Below, piece by piece: positions 17,094 to 25,960 of a DNA stretch of 64,000 nucleotides. The notes below the pieces were generated by a model that had not been told where the DNA came from, did no database searches, and worked only from the letters and a program-made list of their open reading frames with translations. The DNA comes from Palsa-851 sp035534435 (GTDB lineage: Bacteria > Chloroflexota > Dormibacteria > Aeolococcales > Aeolococcaceae). The translations under genes were made by a program, and so were the position numbers. The DNA lies in the NCBI GenBank assembly GCA_035534435.1, contig DATLRX010000033.1, forward strand, positions 1-64,000, in the 5' to 3' direction. Each line of letters starts with the position of its first letter. Position 1 is the first letter of the stretch.

Positions 17094-17720
17094 CTAGGCG
17101 CGAGTCGCCCGGATCACCGCCCAGGACGTGACGCCCGCGAGCACGAGACCGCCGGCGACATCGGCGAGGTAGTGCTGCTTGATGAGAACCGTCGACATGA
17201 CGATGAGCGCGGTCCAGATGACCGCAGCGATGCCGGCACGCCGGTCGGCGCGCCACCAGTGGATCGCGATGATCGTCGACAACGACGTGTGCAGGCTGGG
17301 AAAGTCGTTGAACGGCTGGTCGCTCGCGTAGACACTCCGGATCATGCCGGAAAACGGATCTGTTCCCGTGACTGGTGGGCGCGCGATGTACGACTGCAGA
17401 AAGAAGTAGAAGGCGTAGCTGATGAACCAGACGACGATCATGGTGATTGCCGCCGAGCGATAGACACGGATGCGGAAGAAGAGGAATGCGACGAGGCTGA
17501 CGCCGATATACGGGATCAGCGAGACGTATGGGATGGCGAAGATCGGGACGACCGGCAGCGCCTCATCCAGCGGAGTCCTGAGGAAGACGCGATTCGGGCC
17601 ATGGTTGAGCCCGTCGTAGATGAGGTTGGTGCCGAGAATCGCGGGGATCAGCAGCAGGCTGACGGCGAGCCCCCAGCCTCGCTCGGCAAGGACGCCGCGC
17701 CGGGACCAGGTGGTCGCCAT
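17094..17720 (-). CDS. PAP2-family membrane phosphatase
   Basis: 208 residues and about six hydrophobic helices. Two of the three PAP2 motifs are plain: FPSLHTSLS (His in motif 2) and KQHYLADVAGG (motif 3). The motif 1 region around SYIARPP is weaker. Members remove phosphate from lipid phosphates or transfer lipid headgroups at the outer membrane face. The specific substrate (phosphatidate, undecaprenyl pyrophosphate or an inositol lipid) cannot be told from sequence. Confidence 0.8.
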   Translation of the reverse strand: MATTWSRRGVLAERGWGLAVSLLLIPAILGTNLIYDGLNHGPNRVFLRTPLDEALPVVPIFAIPYVSLIPYIGVSLVAFLFFRIRVYRSAAITMIVVWFISYAFYFFLQSYIARPPVTGTDPFSGMIRSVYASDQPFNDFPSLHTSLSTIIAIHWWRADRRAGIAAVIWTALIVMSTVLIKQHYLADVAGGLVLAGVTSWAVIRATRA

Positions 17721-17809
17721 GGCCGTTGCCCTCCGTGATCAAGCCGGTGCGGGCGCAGGCTACAGGCTGACGGTCCCTCTCGTCAGCCGACCGGTACCAT
17801 GGGCGCCAA

Positions 17810-17885
17810 GCGGGAGTAGCTCAGTTGGTAGAGCGCTAGCCTTCCAAGCTGGATGTCGCCGGTTCGAATCCGGTCTCCCGCTCCA
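17810..17885 (+). tRNA. tRNA-Gly (anticodon TCC)
   Basis: A 76-base cloverleaf with CCA encoded. The acceptor GCGGGAG pairs with CTCCCGC, the anticodon stem CTAGC/GCTGG encloses the loop CTTCCAA with anticodon TCC, and the T arm is CCGG-TTCGAAT-CCGG. It lies alone between the PAP2 gene and the reductase gene. Confidence 0.97.
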
Positions 17886-17919
17886 GGGCTCCTTGCACGA
17901 AGACTCACCTTGCCTGCTT

Positions 17920-18528
17920 TCAAGAACTCATCCGGCGGTAGCGGATGTGGGTGGTCAGCGGTGAGTGCAAGACCTCGACAGGCTCGAAGTCGAAATGCTC
18001 GATCCCGTCGAAGATGCGCTCCCCCGAGCCGAGCAGGACAGGCGCGATGTCGAGGGTGAGCTCGTCGATCACCCCAGCGAACAGCGCCTGCCGTACGGTC
18101 GACGCCCCGCCGGCGATGTCCACGCCGCTGTCGCCGGCGGTCTCACATGCCGCGGAATAGGCCGCGTCGAACCCTTCGGTGACGAAGTGGAACGTCGTCC
18201 CCCCCTCCATCCGGATGGGATCGCGAGCGTGATGGGTCAGTACGAACACCGGCGCGTGATACGGCGGTTCCGGGCCCCACCAGCCGGTCCATGCCTCGTC
18301 CCAGTCACCGCGGATCGGGCCGAACATGTTCCGCCCCATCACGTACGCGCCCCGGGGACGCATGAGCCACCCGGCCGCGACCGTGTCGGCCTCGGTCGCC
18401 CGCGGATCGCCGATGTGCCAACCGTGCAGCTCCCGGCCCCGCTTCCCCAGCGGGTTGTCCAGGCTCTGGTCCGGACCGGCGACGAAGCCGTCAAGCGAGA
18501 TCGACATGTGACACGTCGTGTCTGGCAC
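17920..18528 (-). CDS. Dihydrofolate-reductase-family protein (RibD C-terminal-like)
   Basis: 202 residues. CHMSISLDGFVAGPDQS at the start and GGASTVRQALFAGVIDELTL toward the end are the NADPH-binding and dimer motifs of the RibD_C/DfrA-like family found widely in actinobacteria. ILDxFxxR-type folate residues are lacking, so it is a general reductase rather than true DHFR. The GTG at 18528 has GGGAG upstream; an ATG at 18507 would remove the first strand residues. Confidence 0.82.
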   Translation of the reverse strand: MPDTTCHMSISLDGFVAGPDQSLDNPLGKRGRELHGWHIGDPRATEADTVAAGWLMRPRGAYVMGRNMFGPIRGDWDEAWTGWWGPEPPYHAPVFVLTHHARDPIRMEGGTTFHFVTEGFDAAYSAACETAGDSGVDIAGGASTVRQALFAGVIDELTLDIAPVLLGSGERIFDGIEHFDFEPVEVLHSPLTTHIRYRRMSS

Positions 18529-18808
18529 GAGGAGCTCCCAAGTGGATGCGACCTACCAGCGGTCGCGCGGACGATAGCAGTGGACCGGATCTTGCCGCGC
18601 TGACGCTCCCCGCCAGGTGCGGATTGGGCCACGTCCGTGAACTCCGATAGGCGTGATCTGAGGACGCATGCTCGGCGCGCGATTCATCGGACGATCCGAT
18701 GCATTCGATCGCTTGATCCCCCTTGTTGTTGGAAACGCTACTCGCGAGAATGGTGCGAGGGCGTCAAACGCGGGCGCGGAGATGGGGAATCGCTGAAGGG
18801 GGTCCGGG

Positions 18809-19720
18809 GTGCATATCGATCTCTACATAGCGCTGGCCGGCCTGATCGTCGGCTGCGCCGTCGGCCTGACGGGTATGGGGGGCGGCGCTCTGATGACCCC
18901 CGTGCTCGTCCTGTTGTTTCACGTGCAGCCGGTCGCGGCGGTCGCCAGCGACCTCGTCGCCTCGCTGATCATGAAGCCCGTTGGCGCGGCCGTACATGCG
19001 GGCCGAGGCACGGTCCAGTGGGGACTCGTGGCGTGGCTCGCCGTTGCCTCGGTTCCGTCCGCGTTCCTCGGCGTCGTCTTTCTCAAATGGATCGGTGACG
19101 GCACCCGTATCCAGACCATCGTCAGCGTCACGCTCGGTGGTGTTCTGCTTGTGGCAGTCGTGGCCCTGGGACTGAAGATGATCCTCGACCTCCGTGGGCC
19201 GCGGGGCCTGACCGTCGAGGGCAAGCTGAGGGTGAAGACGGCTCCAACCCTGGCGATCGGCGCGTCGATCGGATTCATCGTCGGGATCACGTCGGTTGGC
19301 TCCGGAACCCTGGTGATCATCCTGCTGCTCTTCCTGTACCCGCGCCTGCGGGGCTCGCAGATGGTCGGTACCGACCTTGCTCAGGCGATCCCGATGGTGG
19401 GATCTGCCGCGCTTGCCCACGTCCTCTTTGGCGACTTCGCCCTCGGGCTCACGGCCTCGATCCTGATCGGGAGCATTCCCGGCGTCCTGATCGGAGCCAC
19501 GGTCTCCTCGTACGCACCGACAGTGTTCCTCAGGGGAGCGTTGAGCGCCGTGTTGCTCGTCTCAGGACTGAAGCTGCTGACGGTGCCGACCCCGATCCTC
19601 GGGATCGTTGTGGTTGTCAGCGTCATCGGCTTGGCCGGATCCTGGGCGGTTCTGCGTCTTCGCGGACGGACGCTGCGTGACGTGGCCGGCGAATCCTCAG
19701 CGAGTGTTGCCGTCGGCTGA
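18809..19720 (+). CDS. TauE/SafE-family permease
   Basis: 303 residues with eight or nine hydrophobic helices arranged as two similar halves; each half begins with the family's Gly-rich turn (GCAVGLTGMGGGALMTPVLV, and GFIVGITSVGSGTLVIILLL). TauE/SafE members move sulfite, sulfoacetate or other organic anions across the membrane. No sulfur-metabolism neighbour is present, so the substrate is open. It starts at GTG; the 280 bases upstream hold no gene I can support. Confidence 0.85.
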   Translation: MHIDLYIALAGLIVGCAVGLTGMGGGALMTPVLVLLFHVQPVAAVASDLVASLIMKPVGAAVHAGRGTVQWGLVAWLAVASVPSAFLGVVFLKWIGDGTRIQTIVSVTLGGVLLVAVVALGLKMILDLRGPRGLTVEGKLRVKTAPTLAIGASIGFIVGITSVGSGTLVIILLLFLYPRLRGSQMVGTDLAQAIPMVGSAALAHVLFGDFALGLTASILIGSIPGVLIGATVSSYAPTVFLRGALSAVLLVSGLKLLTVPTPILGIVVVVSVIGLAGSWAVLRLRGRTLRDVAGESSASVAVG

Positions 19721-19835
19721 CGTCCGCGAGCGACACCGAAGAGGCCGCCTGACTCACGGTCCGAAACGTCGCAGGGCGATTCTTGACGGTCCCGTGTCGC
19801 GTCTGCTGAACTGCAGGTGACCACGAGGAGCACGC

Positions 19836-20708
19836 ATGCAGACGCACACGCTTGAAACCGCCGACGCCGAGATCGTCTATGACGTCGAGGGACCGTTGCC
19901 CACCGCCGACGGGAGTCCACCGCTCTTCATGATCGGGCAACCGATGGATGCCGGCGGTTTCCGCACGTTGGCGTCGTACTTCCCCGACCGCACCGTCATC
20001 ACGTATGACCCACGCGGACTGGGTCGCAGCGTCCGCCACGACAACCGGATCGACAGCGTCCCCACCGAGCAGGCAGAGGACGTGCACGCCGTCATCGCGG
20101 CGCTCGGCGTCGGCCCTGTGGAGATGTTCGCCAGCAGCGGCGGCGCCGTGACCGCCCTCGCGCTTGTCGCGGCCCACCCGAACGACATCACGGTACTGGT
20201 CGCGCACGAGCCACCGATGGTGAAGATGCTGCCCGACGCGGAGGCCGCCGGGAAGGCGCTGGATGGATTCCGGCGGGTCTATGTGGACAGGGGTTGGGGT
20301 GCCGGCATGGCCGCCTTCATCGGCATGACGTCATGGCACGGACCATTCACCGAGGAGTACTTCGCGCAACCGATTCCGGATCCTGCTCAGTTCGGGATGC
20401 CGAGCGAGGACAACGGCTCCCGTGACGACCCGCTGCTCTCGGATCGTTCCGCGGCGGTGGCCGGCTACGAGCCCGACTTCGCCGCCCTGTCCGCGGCACC
20501 GACTCGCATCGTCATCGCTCGAGGCGAAGAGTCCGAAGGGGTCTTCACCGGGCGAACGTCGGACGCAACAGCCGAGCGGCTTGGCCAGGAGACGACGGTG
20601 TTCCCGAGCCACCACGGCGGCTTCGTGGGCGGCGACTCCGGGTATGCCGGGAAGCCCGAGGAATTCGCACACAAGCTGCGCCAAGTCCTCACCGCGAACG
20701 AGGCGTAA
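19836..20708 (+). CDS. Alpha/beta hydrolase
   Basis: 290 residues: MIGQPMDAGGF (oxyanion region), YDPRGLGRS, the nucleophile elbow FASSGGAVTAL near residue 99, and a C-terminal PSHHGGFVGG with the likely catalytic His. The start has GGAGCACGC upstream. Substrate unknown. It stands alone, followed 37 bases later by the degraded cysteine synthase on the other strand. Confidence 0.83.
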   Translation: MQTHTLETADAEIVYDVEGPLPTADGSPPLFMIGQPMDAGGFRTLASYFPDRTVITYDPRGLGRSVRHDNRIDSVPTEQAEDVHAVIAALGVGPVEMFASSGGAVTALALVAAHPNDITVLVAHEPPMVKMLPDAEAAGKALDGFRRVYVDRGWGAGMAAFIGMTSWHGPFTEEYFAQPIPDPAQFGMPSEDNGSRDDPLLSDRSAAVAGYEPDFAALSAAPTRIVIARGEESEGVFTGRTSDATAERLGQETTVFPSHHGGFVGGDSGYAGKPEEFAHKLRQVLTANEA

Positions 20709-20745
20709 GCACAGCATCCGGGCGTCGCGAGCGGCAACGGAGGAG

Positions 20746-20988
20746 TCAGCCGCCGAGGCCTTGATACGGCGCCACGCTCGTGTACTTGAACCCGGTGTCG
20801 ACCGCGATCGTCGCGATGACCGCCGCCGGACCGAGTTGCTCCGCAAGCCGAGGGCCATGCGATCCTTCATCGAGCCCGTCGGGTTGCGGTACTCGAGCTT
20901 CATCCAGATCTCGGCCACCGTTGTCCGGGACAAGGTGGCGCAGCCGCACCATCGGCGTGTTGCCGATCTGATCGAGGATGCCCGGCAT
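20746..20988 (-). pseudogene. Remnant of PLP-dependent cysteine synthase
   Basis: The reading from ATG 20988 gives MPGILDQIGNTPMVRLRHLV, the classic N-terminus of cysteine synthase. Near 20914 the match jumps to another frame (AEIWMKLEYRNPTGSMKDR, which contains the PLP lysine) and near 20845 it jumps back to a C-terminal-like stretch (VIATIAVDTGFKY) before the stop. The roughly 200-residue core is missing. This is two frameshifts plus a large internal deletion, so no active enzyme can be made. Confidence 0.75.
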
Positions 20989-21081
20989 GGTCGCGAGAAT
21001 AGCGCGGCGCGAAGGGGTCGGAGGAGCCAGGCCCCGCGACGAGACAGGCCTTCGGGCCTCTTGCTCTATCCTCGTGCGTCC

Positions 21082-22098
21082 ATGCCTCCCCCCAACACCG
21101 ATTCCGCCATCGAGGTCTCCGGGCTGCACAAGTCCTTCGGCAAGGTGCATGCGCTGCGCGGAATCGACTTCACCGTCCCTCGCGGCAGTGTGCTCGGCAT
21201 GCTTGGACCCAACGGCGCCGGCAAGACCACCGCGGTGCGCGTTCTGACCACGCTGCTGCACCCGGATTCCGGGCGCGTCGTCATCGAGGGATGCGACGTG
21301 GTTCGTGATGCCGCAGCAGTCCGGCGCCGGATCGGTCTCGCCGGTCAGGCGACGGCGATCCAGCTCGAGCTGACCGGCCGCGAGAACCTCGAGATCATGG
21401 GGCGCCTCAGCCACATGCCCCGTTCCACCGTCAAGGGTCGCGCCGCGGAGTTGCTCGAACGCTTCGAGATCGCCGATGCGGCGGATCGGCCGGCAAAGAC
21501 GTACTCGGGAGGCATGCAGCGACGGCTCGACCTCGCGGCGAGCCTGATCGCCGAGCCCTCCGTGCTCTTTCTTGACGAGCCGACCACGGGCCTCGATCCG
21601 CACGGGCGACTCGGCATGTGGGCCATCATCCGCGAGCTCGTCGGCCGCGGGACCACGCTCCTGTTGACCACCCAGTACCTCGACGAAGCCGATGAGCTCG
21701 CCAACACGATCGTCGTCGTGGACCGCGGCCAGGTCATCGCCTCGGGAACGCCGGATCAGCTCAAGGATCAGGTCGGTGGTGACCTCCTCGAGTTCACCGT
21801 CCCCGATCGCACCAAGCTCGATGACGCGCTGCGCGCCGTCGCCGGGCTGTCCGCGACATCTCCGACTGTCGAGACCGATGCCAAGCGCATCAAGGTGCCG
21901 GTGGGGAGCGGCGGATCGACCGCGCTCGTCGACGCCGTTCGACGCCTGGATGCCGCCGGCGTCGCGACCGAGGATCTGGCCCTGCACCGACCGTCGCTCG
22001 ATGACGTGTTCCTTGCGGTCACCGGCCATGCAGCCGAGGTCGAGCCCGACGGCGCGGCCAAGGGCCGCAAGACTCCCGCTGCCGGGGTCGCATCGTGA
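21082..22098 (+). CDS. ABC-2 exporter ATP-binding protein (DrrA-like)
   Basis: 338 residues. Walker A GPNGAGKTT, signature YSGGMQRRLDLA, Walker B VLFLDEPTTGLDP, then the long C-terminal accessory domain of about 110 residues typical of DrrA/antibiotic-resistance ATPases, ending with the LHRPSLDDVFLAVTG motif. It overlaps its permease by GTGA. It probably exports a lipophilic compound or drug; substrate unknown. The ATG at 21082 is the first start that precedes the ATPase domain without running through the antisense pseudogene. Confidence 0.9.
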   Translation: MPPPNTDSAIEVSGLHKSFGKVHALRGIDFTVPRGSVLGMLGPNGAGKTTAVRVLTTLLHPDSGRVVIEGCDVVRDAAAVRRRIGLAGQATAIQLELTGRENLEIMGRLSHMPRSTVKGRAAELLERFEIADAADRPAKTYSGGMQRRLDLAASLIAEPSVLFLDEPTTGLDPHGRLGMWAIIRELVGRGTTLLLTTQYLDEADELANTIVVVDRGQVIASGTPDQLKDQVGGDLLEFTVPDRTKLDDALRAVAGLSATSPTVETDAKRIKVPVGSGGSTALVDAVRRLDAAGVATEDLALHRPSLDDVFLAVTGHAAEVEPDGAAKGRKTPAAGVAS

Positions 22099-22922
22099 CC
22101 GCGATCGCCGAACCGGTGGACGCGAGGCTGCGCCCGAGCGCCGCGCAGAACGCGCGCTGGGCGATCAGCGACGCGCTCGTCATCACCCGGCGCAACCTCC
22201 TGGTGTGGATGCGCGTCCCGGCGTACCTCGTCTTCACCGTCGTGCAACCCGTGATCTTCGTGCTGCTCTTCCGCTATGTGTTCGGCGGCGCAATCGCGGC
22301 GCCAGGTTCGGGCGGGTATGTCAGCTACCTGATGCCCGGGATCATCGGACAGACTGCGGCCTTCGCAACCTTCGCGACGGCAATCGCACTGGCGCAGGAG
22401 GCGAAAAAGGGGGTCATCGACCGGTTCCGCGCCATGCCGATGGCTCGCTCTGCGGTGCTGGCCGGCCGGCTCATCGCTGACTCGATTCGGATGCTGATCG
22501 TGGTCCTGGTCATCGTCGCCGTGGGCTACGCGGTCGGGTTCCGCTTCCAGAATGGAGTCGTCGGCGCCGTGGGAATGGTGCTGCTCGCCGAAGCGTTCGG
22601 CGTCACCGTGTGCGCCGTATCGGCGTTCATCGGGCTCGCGATCAAGGACGAGGAATCGGTGCAGGCCTTCGGTCTGATCTGGCTGTTCCCACTGACGTTC
22701 GTCAGCTCCGCGTTCGTCCCCATCGCGACGATGCCCAGCTGGCTGCAGGGATTCGCGAACAATCAACCGGTCACCCTGGTGATCAACGCGATGCGCTCCA
22801 TGGCTCTCGGTGGCCCGGCGTTCCCGCTGAACCCGTCGCTGTGGGAGAGCGTCCTCTGGCTCGCAGGCGTGCTCGTCGTGTTCGTCCCGCTCGCGGTGTG
22901 GAGCTACCGGCGAGTCGGATAG
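22095..22922 (+). CDS. ABC-2 exporter permease (DrrB-like)
   Basis: 275 residues with six hydrophobic helices, an N-terminal cytoplasmic segment, and the ABC-2 hallmark block around EAKKGVIDRFRAMPMARSAV near residue 99, followed by FGLIWLFPLTFVSSAFVP. It starts with GTG overlapping the ATPase stop, so the two subunits are coupled. Confidence 0.9.
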   Translation: MTAIAEPVDARLRPSAAQNARWAISDALVITRRNLLVWMRVPAYLVFTVVQPVIFVLLFRYVFGGAIAAPGSGGYVSYLMPGIIGQTAAFATFATAIALAQEAKKGVIDRFRAMPMARSAVLAGRLIADSIRMLIVVLVIVAVGYAVGFRFQNGVVGAVGMVLLAEAFGVTVCAVSAFIGLAIKDEESVQAFGLIWLFPLTFVSSAFVPIATMPSWLQGFANNQPVTLVINAMRSMALGGPAFPLNPSLWESVLWLAGVLVVFVPLAVWSYRRVG

Positions 22923-22967
22923 CGCGGTCGTGAGCCGTCGCGCAGCGATGTTTCCTTGCGTTGAAGG

Positions 22968-23477
22968 TCAGCGAGGGCCCAGCCGCGTCCTGCCGTCGAG
23001 GAGCTCCCTCGCGATGTCCAGATGCCCTGCGTGACGCGACGTCTCCTCGATCATGTGAAGGACCACCCAGCGAACATTCGGCGGCTCGAAGTCCCAATGC
23101 TTGCCCAACGGTTTCGCTGAAAGCGGCGTGGTCGCCAGCACCGCGTCTGACTGCGCGCATTGGTCCCGGTAGAAGGCGACAACTTCTTCGGACGGCGCAT
23201 CGGATGTGAACACCACCGTCAAGGGGTCATAGGGCGGCAGATCCTCATCGACATCGCCCGGGAGCTCCGGCTCCTTGCCGAGGACGACGCCCTGGAACCA
23301 GTGCCACTCCGCGCCGGCCAGATGCTCGAGCAGCCCTGCCGGGGTCCACCCCGTGGGGACGACAGAGCGGTGCCATGCCGCTTCGTCCAACCCGTTGACG
23401 ATCGCCAGCACCGTTTCGCGCTGGCCGCGAAGAAAGTCGACCAGCATCTCGTCGTCGGCGTCAGCTGTGCTCTTCAT
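22968..23477 (-). CDS. DinB/DUF664-family protein
   Basis: 169 residues in the four-helix DinB pattern with the spaced metal-binding histidines: LLEHLAGAEWHWF near residue 50 and ETSRHAGHLDIARELLDG near 147. Members are thought to be metal-dependent, often thiol (bacillithiol/mycothiol) transferases or of unknown role. It lies downstream of zwf with 15 bases between and may be the last gene of that operon. Confidence 0.8.
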   Translation of the reverse strand: MKSTADADDEMLVDFLRGQRETVLAIVNGLDEAAWHRSVVPTGWTPAGLLEHLAGAEWHWFQGVVLGKEPELPGDVDEDLPPYDPLTVVFTSDAPSEEVVAFYRDQCAQSDAVLATTPLSAKPLGKHWDFEPPNVRWVVLHMIEETSRHAGHLDIARELLDGRTRLGPR

Positions 23478-23492
23478 CGCGAGGTCTCCTGA

Positions 23493-24890
23493 TTACTGCG
23501 CGGGGTTATGCCATGCCATACCGGGTTCGAGGAGCGCAGCCGCCTGCTCCGGGCCCCACCCTCCGGGTGTGTAGGCGATGGCACGATCGTGCCGTTTCAG
23601 GATCGGATCCACGACCGTCCACGCTGCCTCGACCGCCGCCTCGCTGGTGAACAGCGTGCCGTCGCCCAGCATCGCATCGCCCAGGAGCCGGTCATACGGC
23701 TCCTCGGCGCGACGTTCCTCCTCGAGCAGGGAGAACTCTCGCTGAGCGCCGAGATACTCCTCGCCCGATTCCTTGAGACGCGCTCCCATCGCGATGGCAG
23801 GGCCGGGCTCGACACGGAAGCGCATGTAATTCGCTCGCCGCGTCTGCTGGGGAGGATCCTCGAAGAGACGTTGCGGTGGCGGCTTGAGCTCGACGAGCAC
23901 TTCGGTCGCCGTCGCGGCGAGACGCTTGCCTGCTCGGATGTACCAGGGAACGCCGCCCCAGCGCCACGAGTCGATGTGGAGTCTCACGGCACAGTAGGTC
24001 TCGACGTCCGAGGCCGCCGCCACGCCCTTCTCCTTCCGATACCCGGTGTACTGACCGCGCACGATGTCGCCACGCTGCAACGGGCGCATCGACCGAAGGA
24101 CATTGACCTTCTCACTGCGCACATCATCGGCTGCCACACTCGCCGGCGCGTCCATCGCCAGCAACGCCACAACCTGGAAGAGATGGTTCTCCACCACGTC
24201 TCGCAGGCACCCGGTGGCATCGTAGAAGGCTCCGCGGTCGCGAACGCCGAAGCGCTCGGCCATCGTGATCTGCACGCTCGCGACGTGGTCACGGTTCCAG
24301 AGCGGCTCGAGAAACGAGTTCGCGAAACGGAAATACAGGATGCTCTCGACCGATTCCTTGCCGAGGAAGTGGTCGATCCGGAAGATCGAGTCCTCGGGGA
24401 AGACCGCATGCGCAACGCGGTTGAGCCGCTGCGCCGACGCGAGATCGTGTCCGAACGGCTTCTCGACGATGACCCGTGCGCCGCCCGCCAGTCGCGCTGC
24501 CCCGAGCTGTTTGATGACCTCGCCGAAGAGCTCCGGGGGAATCGCGAGGTAGTGCGCTGGGTGCTCGGCCTTCCCGAGTGCGGCCTTCAGGCGCGCGAAG
24601 GTGTCCGCACTCGCGTAATCACCGTCGATGTACCGCAGCCGCGACAGCACGTGGTTGAACGCACGCCGATCATCGATGCCTCGTGCGGTGTGTTCGATGC
24701 TGTCACGCGCACGGTTGCGCAGCTGTTCGAGCGTCCAGCCCGAATGCGCGACACCGACCACCGGAAGGTTCAGCACGCCTCGTTTGGTCATGGCGTACAG
24801 CGCCGGAAAGATCTGCTTGTGCGCAAGGTCTCCGCTGGCGCCGAAGAAGACGAGTGCGTCCGAGGCGACCTCGGTCACCGTCGCGGACAT
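23493..24890 (-). CDS. zwf: Glucose-6-phosphate 1-dehydrogenase
   Basis: 465 residues. The NADP loop GASGDLAHKQIFPALY lies at 18-33, EKPFGHDL is conserved, and the active-site signature RIDHFLGKE sits near 170 with the catalytic His and Lys. It oxidises glucose 6-phosphate to 6-phosphogluconolactone, the first oxidative pentose-phosphate step. It follows gnd with 4 bases between, and ppgK lies upstream of that, so three consecutive enzymes that handle glucose share a strand and probably a transcript. Confidence 0.96.
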   Translation of the reverse strand: MSATVTEVASDALVFFGASGDLAHKQIFPALYAMTKRGVLNLPVVGVAHSGWTLEQLRNRARDSIEHTARGIDDRRAFNHVLSRLRYIDGDYASADTFARLKAALGKAEHPAHYLAIPPELFGEVIKQLGAARLAGGARVIVEKPFGHDLASAQRLNRVAHAVFPEDSIFRIDHFLGKESVESILYFRFANSFLEPLWNRDHVASVQITMAERFGVRDRGAFYDATGCLRDVVENHLFQVVALLAMDAPASVAADDVRSEKVNVLRSMRPLQRGDIVRGQYTGYRKEKGVAAASDVETYCAVRLHIDSWRWGGVPWYIRAGKRLAATATEVLVELKPPPQRLFEDPPQQTRRANYMRFRVEPGPAIAMGARLKESGEEYLGAQREFSLLEEERRAEEPYDRLLGDAMLGDGTLFTSEAAVEAAWTVVDPILKRHDRAIAYTPGGWGPEQAAALLEPGMAWHNPAQ

Positions 24891-24894
24891 GAGA

Positions 24895-25908
24895 TCACGT
24901 CGCCTTCTCGTTGTGACCGCCGAACTGCTTTCGCATGGCGCTCAGCAGACGGTCGGCGTAGTCAGCGTCGCCCCTCGACTCGAAGCGCGCGAACAGCGCG
25001 GCGCTGATCACCGGCGCCGGTACACCCTCATCGATCGCCGCGAGAGCAGTCCACCGCCCCTCGCCCGAGTCGGAGACATGGCCGCTGAAATCGCTCAGCT
25101 CCGCATCGTCGATGAGCGCGGCGGCCGTGAGGTCGAGCAACCACGACGCAATGACGCTGCCGCGGCGCCAGACCTCGGCGATGTCGCTGATGTTCAGCTG
25201 GTACTTGTACGCATCCGGCTCTCGCAGCGGAGTGGTCTCCGCATCCTCCTCCTGTGCCCGCAGGCCGACGTCGGCATTCTTGAGGATGTTGAGTCCCTCG
25301 GCATACGCGGCCATGAGGCCGTACTCGATGCCGTTGTGCACCATCTTCACGAAATGGCCGGCACCGTTTGGGCCGCAGTGCAGATAGCCGTTCTCCGCGT
25401 GGCTCGCCGGCCCCTTGCGGCCCGGGGTTCGCGTCGCCGCGTCCACACCCGGCGCGATGGTCCGAAAGATCGGATCGAGGTGGCCGACCACCGAATCCTC
25501 GCCGCCGATCATGAGGCAGAATCCCCGCTCGAGCCCGAACACACCGCCGCTCGTCCCGCAGTCGACATAGTGGATGCCGCGTTCGCGGAGCTGACGCGCG
25601 CGCTCGATGTCGTCCCGGTAGTAGCTGTTGCCGCCGTCGATGATGATGTCGCCGGCCTCCAGCGATTGCGCGAGCTCCCGCACGGTGCCGCCCGTCACAC
25701 CTGCCGGCACCATCACCCACACGGCGCGCGGCTTCTCGAGCTTCGCCACCAGGTCGGCGATGGACGTCGACGCCTGTGCGTGCCTGCCCGCAGTCCTTGC
25801 GACGGCTGCGGGATTGACGTCGAAGACCACGCACTCGTGGCCGTCCTTGCCAAGCCGCTCGACCAGATTCGCACCCATCCTCCCGAGTCCGACCATCCCG
25901 AGTTGCAT
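24895..25908 (-). CDS. gnd: 6-phosphogluconate dehydrogenase, decarboxylating, short form
   Basis: 337 residues. MVGLGRMGANL (NAD(P) loop), IIDGGNSYYRDD, CGTSGGVFGLERG (signature) and the catalytic KMVHNGIEYG are all present. The protein stops well short of the 470-residue E. coli type, so it belongs to the short Gnd form, often NAD-preferring. It makes ribulose 5-phosphate and CO2. The ATG at 25908 has a strong GGAGG site 6 bases upstream. Confidence 0.95.
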   Translation of the reverse strand: MQLGMVGLGRMGANLVERLGKDGHECVVFDVNPAAVARTAGRHAQASTSIADLVAKLEKPRAVWVMVPAGVTGGTVRELAQSLEAGDIIIDGGNSYYRDDIERARQLRERGIHYVDCGTSGGVFGLERGFCLMIGGEDSVVGHLDPIFRTIAPGVDAATRTPGRKGPASHAENGYLHCGPNGAGHFVKMVHNGIEYGLMAAYAEGLNILKNADVGLRAQEEDAETTPLREPDAYKYQLNISDIAEVWRRGSVIASWLLDLTAAALIDDAELSDFSGHVSDSGEGRWTALAAIDEGVPAPVISAALFARFESRGDADYADRLLSAMRKQFGGHNEKAT

Positions 25909-25960
25909 ACCGCCTCCTGTCAACGTTGTTGGGTGATAGTCACTGCCCGAGCGATGTGCT

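Noticed and set aside
18529..18808. Possible small gene before the TauE permease
   Set aside because: The plus-strand frame 18637-19098 is Arg-rich without a domain and overlaps the permease out of frame; nothing else is visible.
23508..25007. Frame of 499 codons antisense to zwf
   Set aside because: zwf motifs are intact on the minus strand; the plus-strand frame has no recognisable domain.
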